Source: Clostridium sp. UBA4548 (GTDB taxonomy: Bacteria; Bacillota; Clostridia; Clostridiales; Clostridiaceae). Taken from it: a stretch of 54,335 nucleotides of DNA. Below the pieces are notes generated by a model. It saw only the letters and a list, made by a program, of their open reading frames with translations, was not told where the DNA came from and ran no database searches. Shown here piece after piece: positions 16,866-25,607 of the stretch; the stretch's first letter is position 1; each line of letters starts with the position of its first letter. The stretch spans positions 1 through 54,335 of the forward strand of contig NZ_DGLI01000015.1 in assembly GCF_002387895.1 (NCBI RefSeq), written 5' to 3'. A program made the translations under genes and the position numbers.

Positions 16866-17909
16866 ATGGAGCGAGTGATTCTACATGTAGATATGGACGC
16901 TTTTTTTGCAGCGGTAGAAGTTATGGATAATCCCACTCTCAAAGGGAAGCCAGTTATAGTTGGAGGTACTTCAGAAAGAGGCGTTGTAGCCACTTGTTCC
17001 TACGAGGCTAGAAAATTTGGTGTAAGGTCTGCAATGCCTACTTATATAGCAAAAGAAAAATGTCCACATGGAATTTTTATACACCCAAGACATTATAGAT
17101 ATGAAGAAGTTTCTAATGAAGTATTTAAAATTCTTTATTCTATTACGAAAAAAATAGAGCCAGTTAGTATTGATGAGGCTTACTTAGATATAACTGATTT
17201 AAAAGAAAGCCCAGAAATAATAGCCACTAAGATAAAATATAAGGTAAAAAAGTCCTTAGGGCTAACCATTTCTATTGGAATTTCCTACAATAAGTTTTTA
17301 GCAAAGCTTGCTTCTGATTGGAATAAGCCTAATGGTCTTAAAATAATAAGTAGAGATATGGTTCCTAAGATTTTATTTCCATTGACCTTAAGCAAGGTTC
17401 ATGGCTTAGGGCAAAAGTCAGTAAAAAAATTAAATAATATTGGAATATTCAATGTGGAGCAGCTATATAATCTTCCAAAAGAATTATTCTATGAATATTT
17501 TGGGAAGTTTGGTGGAGAAATATATGATAGAATTAGGGGAGAAGATAATCGACAAGTAGTAACCTTTAGGGAAAGAAAATCTGTAGGACGAGAAACTACA
17601 TTAAAAAGAAATACTCAAGATAAGGAAGAACTAAAATTGTATATTAAAGCTTTTTCTTCCCATATTGAGGAGTATTTGCTGGAAAACAATCTTAGTGGAA
17701 AGACCCTGACCTTAAAACTTAAAACAGCTTCTTTTGAAAACCATACAAAGAGTAAAACCTTAAGTAAATATATTTCTTTAAAAGATGAAATTTATGAAGA
17801 AGGCTGTAAAATAATTGAAGAGTTTGAATTAAAAGAAGATATAAGGCTAATTGGTATTTCTATAACTTCATTAAAAACCAATGAAATTCAACAATTAACA
17901 TTATTTTAA
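16866..17909 (+). CDS. dinB: DNA polymerase IV (Y-family)
   Basis: A 347-aa error-prone translesion polymerase. The palm metal ligands are in HVDMDAFFAAVE (Asp9) and SIDEAYLD (Asp103, Glu104); YEARKFGVRSAMP is the family finger motif. Helix-hairpin-helix and little-finger domains follow. It ends QQLTLF, a canonical beta-clamp binding motif at the extreme C-terminus, showing the gene is complete. ATG 16866 is chosen over 16857 because AGGATGG precedes it at proper distance. No visible LexA box, so SOS control is not supported here. Confidence 0.97.
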   Translation: MERVILHVDMDAFFAAVEVMDNPTLKGKPVIVGGTSERGVVATCSYEARKFGVRSAMPTYIAKEKCPHGIFIHPRHYRYEEVSNEVFKILYSITKKIEPVSIDEAYLDITDLKESPEIIATKIKYKVKKSLGLTISIGISYNKFLAKLASDWNKPNGLKIISRDMVPKILFPLTLSKVHGLGQKSVKKLNNIGIFNVEQLYNLPKELFYEYFGKFGGEIYDRIRGEDNRQVVTFRERKSVGRETTLKRNTQDKEELKLYIKAFSSHIEEYLLENNLSGKTLTLKLKTASFENHTKSKTLSKYISLKDEIYEEGCKIIEEFELKEDIRLIGISITSLKTNEIQQLTLF

Positions 17910-18068
17910 GTATGTATAAAAGTTGTAACAGTATTCCCACATTATTAAATAAATTAAAAACAACTTATATGAAATATAATGCAAAAGTAGGTTTATTAAT
18001 AGTAGAGTTTCTTTATCACATTCTTATGTATATCAGAGGAGAAAGCATTTTATTAATTCATAAATAAG

Positions 18069-18129
18069 GGCTTTATCATTAAAAATGTAGGGAACATGAA
18101 AATCTCCACATATTTTTGGTGATAAAGCC
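18069..18129 (-). terminator. Large hairpin downstream of the ECF S-component gene
   Basis: GGCTTTATCA (18069-18078) pairs perfectly with TGATAAAGCC (18120-18129), and the interior can also pair (AAAAATGT against ACATATTTTT). It lies 15 bp past the ECF gene stop and is probably its terminator; dinB from the other side may also use it. Confidence 0.65.
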
Positions 18130-18143
18130 TATAAATTTATTGG

Positions 18144-18692
18144 CTATTGATTGAAATCATTATGAATAGCATGTCTTTTAGAAAGTAAGGCGAATAATAT
18201 AAGAGCAAAAACTCCTCCAGTAATGCCAGTTATAAGTTGGGGAGTGCTCATCATTATTGCAAGCTTAGCTAACACTTTTCCAGGAATGTTAACTCCAAAC
18301 AAGGTAACTAACTTAGAAGCAGAAATACTTAGGAATAAATATTTACCAAATGAACCAAGAAGAATACCTATGTAATTACCAAACTTAAACTTTGAGACTG
18401 AATTAAATAAAATCACATAAATAATGTTACCCAAGATAATAAAGGGTATGAATGGTGCCATAGGTGGAAGCAATTGTCCAACTGTCCAAGCAAGAATGGG
18501 TGTAAGAACTCCTGTTAAAGCTCCCCACTTTATACCACACAATATAGTTGTAAGGATTAAGATTGAATTTATAATTGGGCCAACTAAGAATTGATTAATT
18601 TGTGGAAAATTTCTTCCTAAGAATTGAATAACTATAGCCACGGCTAAAAGCATTGATGTTATTACAAGATTTTTTGTCTGTAGTTTTGGCAT
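18144..18692 (-). CDS. ECF transporter S component
   Basis: A 182-aa hydrophobic protein with five to six membrane segments and the S-component style N-terminus NLVITSMLLAVAIVIQFLGR, which carries the short alanine-rich motif that binds the T subunit. S components capture vitamins or similar small molecules and work with the shared EcfA/A'/T module, which is not in this window. The substrate is unclear: no riboswitch (folate, thiamine, cobalamin, riboflavin) is visible upstream. GGGGGT precedes the ATG. Confidence 0.85.
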   Translation of the reverse strand: MPKLQTKNLVITSMLLAVAIVIQFLGRNFPQINQFLVGPIINSILILTTILCGIKWGALTGVLTPILAWTVGQLLPPMAPFIPFIILGNIIYVILFNSVSKFKFGNYIGILLGSFGKYLFLSISASKLVTLFGVNIPGKVLAKLAIMMSTPQLITGITGGVFALILFALLSKRHAIHNDFNQ

Positions 18693-19072
18693 GATTAACC
18701 CCCATTTAAAATTAATTATTTTATATAGTAATATTATACATAAAAGTGCTAAGTTTGGCTATTATGGGTATAACTAGATTTAACTTCATAAAATTTTAAT
18801 TAAAGTAGATTTTTTATAAAGTTTATAATGGATGAAGTTAAAAGTAAAAATACTTATTCCAAATGTTAAATTTATACACTATAATAAGGTTATGTCGAAA
18901 ATTAACATCATCCTCCAATGCTATATAGAGTTATAAATATAAGTTAACAGCTTGAGAATGGGAGTTAAGGATTCTGTGAATAGTTTTAATTCATGAAAAT
19001 AAATCATAATTAGATTAATTTTTAAAGCAATAAAAATTATAGAACTTACTGGGTATGAAAGAGGGGAAGAAT
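18693..19072. other. Divergent intergenic region with one Spo0A-box match
   Basis: 380 AT-rich bases. TGTCGAA at 18893-18899 matches the 7-bp Spo0A box; a single match is weak evidence. No riboswitch, strong promoter or small gene was found. Confidence 0.3.
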
Positions 19073-20833
19073 ATGAAAAATAAAGCGAGATTTTACCAAA
19101 TCCTATCGAGAATATTTATTGGATTTTTATTTATTGGTGGATTCTCTACTTTTGTAATTTATGATAAAGGAATAAGTAGTACAGCTTATTATTTCACTAT
19201 CATATTAGCTTTGCTGTCAGCAGCTTTAGCTTACTATTTTCACAAGAAGCATAAAAGAACTATTAGTGTTATATTTCTTAAGGAGAATTGGCCAAATACC
19301 ATAAAAAGAAAAGTTAATCTTGAAGATGTAAAAAAGTATTTTTCTTTTATTATGAAAGAAAAACTTGATACTTATTTTATAGATGATCAAACTTGGACAG
19401 ATTTAGATATGAATGATGTGTTTTTAAAAGTTGATAATAGTATAACAACACCAGGACAACAATTGCTATATACCATTTTAAGGAGTCCATTATTTGAGGA
19501 AAGCAAACTTAAAGAAAGAGATAAGATAATTGAATATCTTAAAGCAAATACTAATATTAGAGAGGACCTTCAGGTTGCTTTATTAGATTTAGGAATGCAA
19601 AGAAATGGAAACATTTTAGAACTTTTTAATAAGGAAAAGGCTAATACAAAACTTAAGATTCTTTATGACTTTTTAGGAATAACGCCTTTATTAATTTTGC
19701 CTTTTTATTTTGTGTATGGCTCAGCAATACTGTTACCCTTTATAGCTATGTATTTTATTAATACCTATATTCATTATAATATAGGTAGAAAAATTGTTGA
19801 TGGTGTTAACTCTATTTCCTATCTTGGAAATTTAATTGTAGTAAGTAAGGAGATAGCTAAAGATAATAATGAAGAACTGAAAAGTTATATTGAAGAGCTA
19901 AAACTTAACTTAAAAGATATAAAAGGAATTGGCAAGCATTCAGTCAATATCAATAGGGTAGAGGGCTTGGATGTTTTTGGAGATTATGTAAATGTACTGT
20001 TTTTAACTAAACTACGTTCATATTACAAAGTTGTAGATAAAATTTACGATTACAATGAGAACATAAAAAATATTTATAGGATTGTTGGAGAATTAGATAG
20101 TTTAATCTCTATCGCTTCTTATAGAGAAAGAATAAAAAGTTATTCAAAGCCTGAATTTGATTACAAAGAAAATTCTTTAAAGTTAATAGATGCAGTACAT
20201 CCGCTTATTGAAAGTCCTGTTTCAAATTCAATTAGTATTAATAAAAGCGGTATTATTTTAACTGGGTCCAATATGTCAGGTAAATCTACTTTCTTAAGAA
20301 CTGTAGCTATAAATGCACTCTTTGCTCAGACTATATATACTACCTTAACCAAAGAATATAAGGGAACCATGTTTAAGCTTTTAACCTCCTTAAGCCCAGA
20401 AGATAGCGTAAAAAAGGGAAAGAGTTATTATTTGGGGGAAGCAGAAGCCCTTCTTCGAATTTTAAATTCCTTTGAAGAAGATATAACTACTCTTGCCATG
20501 ATTGATGAGATATTTAGAGGAACTAATCCAGTAGAGAGAATCAGTGCTTCTGCTGAAGTACTTCAGTATATATCTAAAAATAATGCTTTAGCCCTAGTTG
20601 CAACTCATGATTTAGAATTAACAGAGATGCCTAATGATAATTATCACTGTTATTACTTTAGCGAAGATGTAGATGATAAGGAAGGTTTAAAATTTGACTA
20701 TACAATTAAATCAGGAGTTTCTCCTACGAGAAATGCAATTAAGTTATTAAAATTCATTGGTTATCCTAATGAAATTGTAGAAGGAGCTAATGAGAGAATT
20801 AATAATCTAGTAAATAAGAAAACTCAAATATAA
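19073..20833 (+). CDS. Membrane-anchored MutS-like ATPase
   Basis: A 586-aa protein. Two hydrophobic segments near residues 9-60 (IFIGFLFIGGFSTFVIY, then TIILALLSAALAYYF) and another pair around 200-230 place it in the membrane. The C-terminal MutS ATPase has Walker A TGSNMSGKST (397-406), LGEAEALLRIL, Walker B MIDEIFRGTNPVE and ATHDLELTE. The mismatch-reading domain I is missing, so it is not the mismatch repair MutS; its role is unknown. ATG 19073 follows AGAGGGGA, making the ATG at 19055 unlikely. The DUF1836 gene follows by 19 bp. Confidence 0.88.
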   Translation: MKNKARFYQILSRIFIGFLFIGGFSTFVIYDKGISSTAYYFTIILALLSAALAYYFHKKHKRTISVIFLKENWPNTIKRKVNLEDVKKYFSFIMKEKLDTYFIDDQTWTDLDMNDVFLKVDNSITTPGQQLLYTILRSPLFEESKLKERDKIIEYLKANTNIREDLQVALLDLGMQRNGNILELFNKEKANTKLKILYDFLGITPLLILPFYFVYGSAILLPFIAMYFINTYIHYNIGRKIVDGVNSISYLGNLIVVSKEIAKDNNEELKSYIEELKLNLKDIKGIGKHSVNINRVEGLDVFGDYVNVLFLTKLRSYYKVVDKIYDYNENIKNIYRIVGELDSLISIASYRERIKSYSKPEFDYKENSLKLIDAVHPLIESPVSNSISINKSGIILTGSNMSGKSTFLRTVAINALFAQTIYTTLTKEYKGTMFKLLTSLSPEDSVKKGKSYYLGEAEALLRILNSFEEDITTLAMIDEIFRGTNPVERISASAEVLQYISKNNALALVATHDLELTEMPNDNYHCYYFSEDVDDKEGLKFDYTIKSGVSPTRNAIKLLKFIGYPNEIVEGANERINNLVNKKTQI

Positions 20834-20852
20834 TAAATGCAAGAGGGATAAT

Positions 20853-21434
20853 ATGAAATTTAATAAAGAAGAATTAATAGAAATTTTAAATGACTTAAAA
20901 TTAGAAGAGGAAATAGACTTATTGGATATACCTCAATTGGATTTGTATATGGATCAGGTTATACAATTATTTGAAAATAATCTTTCACATTCGAAGAGAA
21001 ATAAGGAAGATAAACTTCTCACTAAAACCATGATTAACAATTATACGAAAGATAAGCTTTTAATGCCCGTTAAAAATAAAAAATATACTAGAAATCATGT
21101 GATTTTAATGATATTAATATATAACTTAAAACAAAGTCTTTCTATAAATGATATTAAAGTATTATTCAACAATATAGTAAATAATCTTCAACAAGAGGAA
21201 AATTCACAAATAGACCTGATAAAATTCTATAATAAATTTATGAAAGTTAAAAAAGAGCAAATTCTTAGTGAAGAGACTTTCTTGAATCAAATGATATGCA
21301 AAGTTGAGGAGGTATCAAGTGAAGGAGATAACAAGGATTATGAAAATATACTCTTAGCTGTGCTTACCTTAATAAATTCAGCAAATATTCAAAGAAGAGT
21401 TGCTGAGAAGATAATTGATAAGTATTTTATGTAG
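20853..21434 (+). CDS. DUF1836 family protein (YkrK-like)
   Basis: A 193-aa protein with the DUF1836 signature: LTKTMINNYTKDKLLMPVKNKKYTRNHV, a MerR-like helix-turn-helix stretch (about 68-95), followed by LILIYNLKQSLSINDIK. The domain suggests DNA binding, but targets are unknown. AGAGGGATA precedes the ATG, and the gene is 19 bp downstream of the MutS-like ATPase, so they are likely cotranscribed. A strong terminator follows at 21568. Confidence 0.85.
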   Translation: MKFNKEELIEILNDLKLEEEIDLLDIPQLDLYMDQVIQLFENNLSHSKRNKEDKLLTKTMINNYTKDKLLMPVKNKKYTRNHVILMILIYNLKQSLSINDIKVLFNNIVNNLQQEENSQIDLIKFYNKFMKVKKEQILSEETFLNQMICKVEEVSSEGDNKDYENILLAVLTLINSANIQRRVAEKIIDKYFM

Positions 21435-21567
21435 TTTTTATAAAATATAAGATTTCAAGAAAAAGGGTAATTTGTCCATTTTTAAAAAATTAAGAAGTTA
21501 AGGCAAATTAATAGAATAAGTTAATTTAAAACTTTAGTTTCCTATAGAGTAGTAAATAAGAAAAAAT

Positions 21568-21628
21568 AAAGCTGTTTTAGTAAATAGGGCTCTTATATTA
21601 AGAGCTTAATGCTAAAGCAGCTTTTTAT
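21568..21628 (+). terminator. Terminator of the MutS-like/DUF1836 operon
   Basis: AAAGCTGTTTTAG (21568-21580) pairs with CTAAAGCAGCTTT (21612-21624) with one wobble, enclosing a second perfect stem GCTCTTA-TAT-TAAGAGC (21589-21605), then a T run. Confidence 0.8.
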
Positions 21629-21648
21629 GTTAATTAGGTAAAAAAAGT

Positions 21649-21663
21649 TTTACAAGTTGTAAA
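21649..21663. promoter_or_regulatory. Palindrome upstream of opp
   Basis: TTTACAA-G-TTGTAAA is a perfect 15-bp palindrome 212 bp before oppA in a 440-bp intergenic region (21435-21874). It is a candidate operator; no regulator can be named, and no good promoter was found nearby. Confidence 0.4.
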
Positions 21664-21821
21664 CGTAAAATTAAAACTAAAGACTTTTAACTAAAAAATT
21701 TTAATGAAAAATAAAAATAGTAATATTTTAATCTTTATTAAAATACTATTAATTATGGTAACAAAGTTTAGTGACCATAAAAAATAAGAATCCATATGTA
21801 ATTTAAAGTTTTTGAATATAG

Positions 21822-21839
21822 CTCTTATAAGCTTAAGAG
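21822..21839. repeat. Inverted repeat in the oppA leader
   Basis: CTCTTA (21822-21827) and TAAGAG (21834-21839) form an inverted repeat directly ahead of the oppA ribosome-binding site. It resembles the inner stem GCTCTTA-TAT-TAAGAGC at 21589-21605, so the two are related in sequence. Confidence 0.4.
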
Positions 21840-21874
21840 TTATATATATTTTAAAATTATAAGGGGGTAAAAAA

Positions 21875-23614
21875 ATGAAATCAAAAAAGTGGCTTAGCAT
21901 GCTGCTAATAGCAACTATGGTGGGGACATCATCTCTTGCATTTACAGGCTGTAAGAAGGACAAGGCTACAGAACCAAATTCCGGTACTGATAATAAACCA
22001 AGTCCAACAGAAACAGTAAAAAGAGATGAAAACCAATTCTTGAAATTAGTTTTCATTGAGCCAGAAACTCTTGATCCAAATGAAGCAGCAGATACAAGTT
22101 CTTTTACTGTAATCAATGCAACTCAAGAAGGTCTTGCAAGAGTTAAAGTTGTCAATGAAGAAGATAAAATAGAACCTGCTGGGGCTAAAAGTTGGGAAGT
22201 TTCTCCAGATGGATTGGTTTGGACTTTCCACTTAAGAGAAAACCATAAATGGAGTGACGGAGTACCAGTTACAGCACAACATTATGTAGACTCTTTCAAA
22301 AGACTGCTTGATAAAGATAAGGCTTTCCCTTATGCATATTTTGTATATGAAATAAAAGGTGCTAGAGCATACAACGAAGGCACAGGAAAGGCTGAGGATG
22401 TAGGGGTTGTTGCTAAGGATGATAAAACCTTACAGATAACGCTTGAAAGACCTACACCATATTTTGAGAAAAAACTAAACTTTACAGCCTTCTTCCCAAT
22501 AAGACTTGATGTAATAGAAAAAGGTGGAGAGAATTGGAAGACCGATCATACAAAGCAAGTTTATTGTGGACCATATAAAATTAAAGATTGGGTAAGAAAT
22601 AATAGTATTTCTTTTGAAAAGAATACAGACTATTGGGACGCTGAAAATGTTTACGTAAAAACAATAGAAATGAATGATATCCAAGAATTCTCAACTCAAG
22701 CTCAATTATTTGAATCTAAGGAATTAGATGTTACTGGAGCAAGACAAGAGTATATTGAAAAATGGACAGAAAAGGCTAAAAAGGGTGAATTCGTTGCGGG
22801 AGTTGGGGACGTAGCAACTTCTAACTATGTTGGTTTCAACAATGAAGGTGGACCAAGTGGAATAATGAAAAATAAAAAAGTAAGGCTTGCTTTCGCAATG
22901 GCTTTTGATAGAGAAGAGTATTTAAAAACATTACTTGGAAGATATACTCCAGCTTATGGGTGGGTACCAAAAGCTCTACACTCTGATAAAGATATCTATA
23001 GAGATGTTACTAAAGAACAGTTAAAGGATATGGCGACTGAGTATGTTAACAAGCCAGAAAAGATACAAACTTTACTTAAAGAAGGACTTAAAGAACTTGG
23101 AAAGGATACAAGTGACTTAAAGAACATAAAAGTTAAGTTTGTAACCTATGGTGATACTGCAGCTTCGAAACAATCTCAAGAGTGGTGGGAGCAACAGTTT
23201 GAAAAGAATTTAGGAATCGACTTACAAGTTGAAGTTTTGGGCAACTATACACTATGGAAACAAGCCATAGATGATATGAAATATGACATTATGACTTACG
23301 GTTGGGTTGGAGATTTTGACGATCCTATTAACTTCCTTGATATGTGGGTTTCTAATAGTGGAAATAATGGAGTTAAGTTTAGTAATGCTGAGTATGACAA
23401 GATTGTCAAAGAACTTGATAATGAGGCAGATCCTGCAAAGAGATTAAAAAAATATCAAAGACTTGAAGAAATATTAGTTAAGGAAGAGGCTGGTATAGCA
23501 CCATTGTACTATGGCGATACAAGAAGATTCCTACAAAACTATGTTAAAGACTTTATGTATCCAAAGTTTGGGCCAACTTACGAGTGGAGATGGGCTTATA
23601 CTGAGGGCAGATAG
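21875..23614 (+). CDS. oppA: Oligopeptide ABC transporter substrate-binding lipoprotein
   Basis: A 579-aa extracytoplasmic peptide-binding protein (SBP family 5). The lipoprotein signal is visible: MKSKKWLSMLLIATMVG, then lipobox FTGC with Cys26 as lipidated residue, followed by a Ser/Thr/Pro-rich linker. The mature part carries EPETLDPNEAADTSSF and GLVWTFHLRENHKWSDG, standard for OppA. AGGGGG precedes the ATG. It is the first gene of oppABCDF; a hairpin separates it from oppB, consistent with higher expression of the binding protein. Confidence 0.96.
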   Translation: MKSKKWLSMLLIATMVGTSSLAFTGCKKDKATEPNSGTDNKPSPTETVKRDENQFLKLVFIEPETLDPNEAADTSSFTVINATQEGLARVKVVNEEDKIEPAGAKSWEVSPDGLVWTFHLRENHKWSDGVPVTAQHYVDSFKRLLDKDKAFPYAYFVYEIKGARAYNEGTGKAEDVGVVAKDDKTLQITLERPTPYFEKKLNFTAFFPIRLDVIEKGGENWKTDHTKQVYCGPYKIKDWVRNNSISFEKNTDYWDAENVYVKTIEMNDIQEFSTQAQLFESKELDVTGARQEYIEKWTEKAKKGEFVAGVGDVATSNYVGFNNEGGPSGIMKNKKVRLAFAMAFDREEYLKTLLGRYTPAYGWVPKALHSDKDIYRDVTKEQLKDMATEYVNKPEKIQTLLKEGLKELGKDTSDLKNIKVKFVTYGDTAASKQSQEWWEQQFEKNLGIDLQVEVLGNYTLWKQAIDDMKYDIMTYGWVGDFDDPINFLDMWVSNSGNNGVKFSNAEYDKIVKELDNEADPAKRLKKYQRLEEILVKEEAGIAPLYYGDTRRFLQNYVKDFMYPKFGPTYEWRWAYTEGR

Positions 23615-23624
23615 CAGCAATTGT

Positions 23625-23656
23625 ATGCACATGGGTTCATTAGAAGCCATGTGCAT
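23625..23656 (+). terminator. oppA-oppB intercistronic hairpin
   Basis: ATGCACATGG (23625-23634) pairs perfectly with CCATGTGCAT (23647-23656). No strong T run follows, so it probably acts as a partial terminator or mRNA-stabilising stem between the abundant oppA message and the rest of the operon. Confidence 0.6.
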
Positions 23657-23699
23657 TATTTAAAACAAGGGATTTACTTATTATAAAGGAGGGAAATTT

Positions 23700-24656
23700 A
23701 TGGTTGGATATACAATCAGAAGATTTTTAGAAATGCTATTGACACTTTTTATCATAGCAACTGCTACTTTCTTTCTATTAGAAGCTGTACCTGGTGATCC
23801 GCTAACTCAAAAGGTCCAAAAACTACCCCCAAACATAAAGGCTGCAATGTATGAAAAATATGGATATGATAAACCAGTAAGTGATAGATATATGAAAGCT
23901 ATGACAGGTATAATGAAGGGTGATTTTGGACAATCAATAGTTTATCCTGGTCAAACAATGAAAACTATAATAAAACAAAAGCTACCTGTATCTGCAAGAC
24001 TTGGAATACAACAAATGGTGGTAGGATTAAGTCTTGGAATTTTACTAGGAATTTTAGCAGCTATGAAAAAAGGCACTTGGATAGATTACTCAATTATAAC
24101 AACTGCAATATTGTTTATTTCCATTCCATCCTTTGTTTTTGCATTAGGACTTCAAAAAGTTTTTGCAGGAGAACTTGGATGGTTCCCAGTAATAGGTTGG
24201 CCAAAAGGTAAAGACTTATGGTTTGGTGGGTGGAAGTATACCGTATTACCAACTTTATCTGGTTGCTTTGGTTATATTGCAGGTTATTCTAGACTCTTAA
24301 AAACATCCATGCTAGACATTATTAATCAAGATTATGTGCTAACTGCAAAATCAAAAGGACTTTCAGGAAAAAGTATTATTTTTAAGCATATATTAAGAAA
24401 CTCAATGATTCCAATAGTAACAAATCTTCCTTTAACTATAGCAATGTGTATAACAGGATCTTTCTTTATAGAGAGAGTATTTTCAATACCAGGTCTTGGA
24501 CTTTATTATATTGGAGCGGTAAGTGGGCAAGATCTTCCAATAGTAATGGGTGAAACCATCATACTTACTGGGATTTATGTAATATGCTTATTTGTTACTG
24601 ATATTTTATACCCAATAGTAGATCCAAGAATAAGAATTACAGGTGGAAAGAGATAG
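23700..24656 (+). CDS. oppB: Oligopeptide ABC permease OppB
   Basis: A 318-aa inner-membrane permease. The DppB/OppB family N-terminus is present (IRRFLEMLLTLFIIATATFFLLE, PGDPL), with about six membrane helices and the cytoplasmic coupling loop YVLTAKSKGLSGKSIIFKHILRN (EAA motif). It pairs with OppC 18 bp downstream. AAGGAGGG precedes the ATG. Confidence 0.96.
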   Translation: MVGYTIRRFLEMLLTLFIIATATFFLLEAVPGDPLTQKVQKLPPNIKAAMYEKYGYDKPVSDRYMKAMTGIMKGDFGQSIVYPGQTMKTIIKQKLPVSARLGIQQMVVGLSLGILLGILAAMKKGTWIDYSIITTAILFISIPSFVFALGLQKVFAGELGWFPVIGWPKGKDLWFGGWKYTVLPTLSGCFGYIAGYSRLLKTSMLDIINQDYVLTAKSKGLSGKSIIFKHILRNSMIPIVTNLPLTIAMCITGSFFIERVFSIPGLGLYYIGAVSGQDLPIVMGETIILTGIYVICLFVTDILYPIVDPRIRITGGKR

Positions 24657-24674
24657 GAAGGGGGAAAGCTTACA

Positions 24675-25592
24675 ATGGAAGAGTTAAAAAGAGAAGAATT
24701 TGAAGTTATTGGCTGTGATGATGCAGATGCAGACATGATTAATAGGCCCAATATAACTTATTTTCAAGATGCTTGGAGAAGGCTTAAGAAAAATCCAGTT
24801 GCAATGTTTGCTTTAGGATTATTAATTTTTTTAACTATTATGGTTATAGTGGGACCCTATATCAGCGGGAAAGAATTTCTAGTAGTGGATCCAAGTAAAA
24901 AAAATTTATCTCCCTCAAGTGAGTACTGGTTTGGTACTGACATACTAGGAAGAGATTTATTTTCAAGAATTTGGCTCGGTGGACGAATCTCTATAGCTAT
25001 TGGGCTTGTGGCAACTGCAATACAAGTAATCATAGGCTGTTTCTATGGTGGAATAATGGCATACTTTGGAGGCTGGGTAGATGAAGTTATGATGAGAATC
25101 ATAGAAGTTATCACTAGTATTCCTGGATTACTTTTAACCATATTAATGATGGTGGTTTTAGGAAATAGTATTGGAACTTTAATTATCGCACTAACTATTA
25201 CTGCTTGGTGTGGAACTGCCAGAATGATAAGGGGACAATTAATGCAACTTAGAGAAAGTGAATATGTACTTGCGGCTCAAGTTTTAGGGGCTTCACCTAC
25301 AAGAGTAATAGTTAAACACTTGATTCCTAATACAATTGGAGTACTTATACTAAATATTGCTTCAAGTATACCAGGTTATATTTTTGGAGAAGCTTCTTTA
25401 AGTTTCCTAGGTATAGGACTTCAACCTCCAAATACTAGCTGGGGTGTTTTAATATCCTATGGACAACAAGCTATGGAATTTTATCCATACCAATTAATAT
25501 TCCCATGTATAGCGCTTTGTTTAACAGTTTTAGCCTTTAATATACTTGGAGATGGGTTAAGAGATGCCCTAGATCCAAGGCTTCGTCAATAA
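24675..25592 (+). CDS. oppC: Oligopeptide ABC permease OppC
   Basis: A 305-aa permease with the OppC N-terminal motif (QDAWRRLKKNPVAMFALGLLIFL), FGTDILGRDLFSRIWLGGRISI and the EAA loop YVLAAQVLGASPTRVIVKHLIPN. Six membrane helices are expected. AGGGGGAAA precedes the ATG. It forms the heterodimeric channel with OppB and sits 15 bp before oppD. Confidence 0.96.
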   Translation: MEELKREEFEVIGCDDADADMINRPNITYFQDAWRRLKKNPVAMFALGLLIFLTIMVIVGPYISGKEFLVVDPSKKNLSPSSEYWFGTDILGRDLFSRIWLGGRISIAIGLVATAIQVIIGCFYGGIMAYFGGWVDEVMMRIIEVITSIPGLLLTILMMVVLGNSIGTLIIALTITAWCGTARMIRGQLMQLRESEYVLAAQVLGASPTRVIVKHLIPNTIGVLILNIASSIPGYIFGEASLSFLGIGLQPPNTSWGVLISYGQQAMEFYPYQLIFPCIALCLTVLAFNILGDGLRDALDPRLRQ

Positions 25593-25607
25593 TAGGAGGG
25601 ATGAACT

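Noticed and set aside
18693..19050. Vitamin riboswitch before the ECF S component
   Set aside because: No thiamine, folate, cobalamin or riboflavin aptamer core was found on the minus strand.
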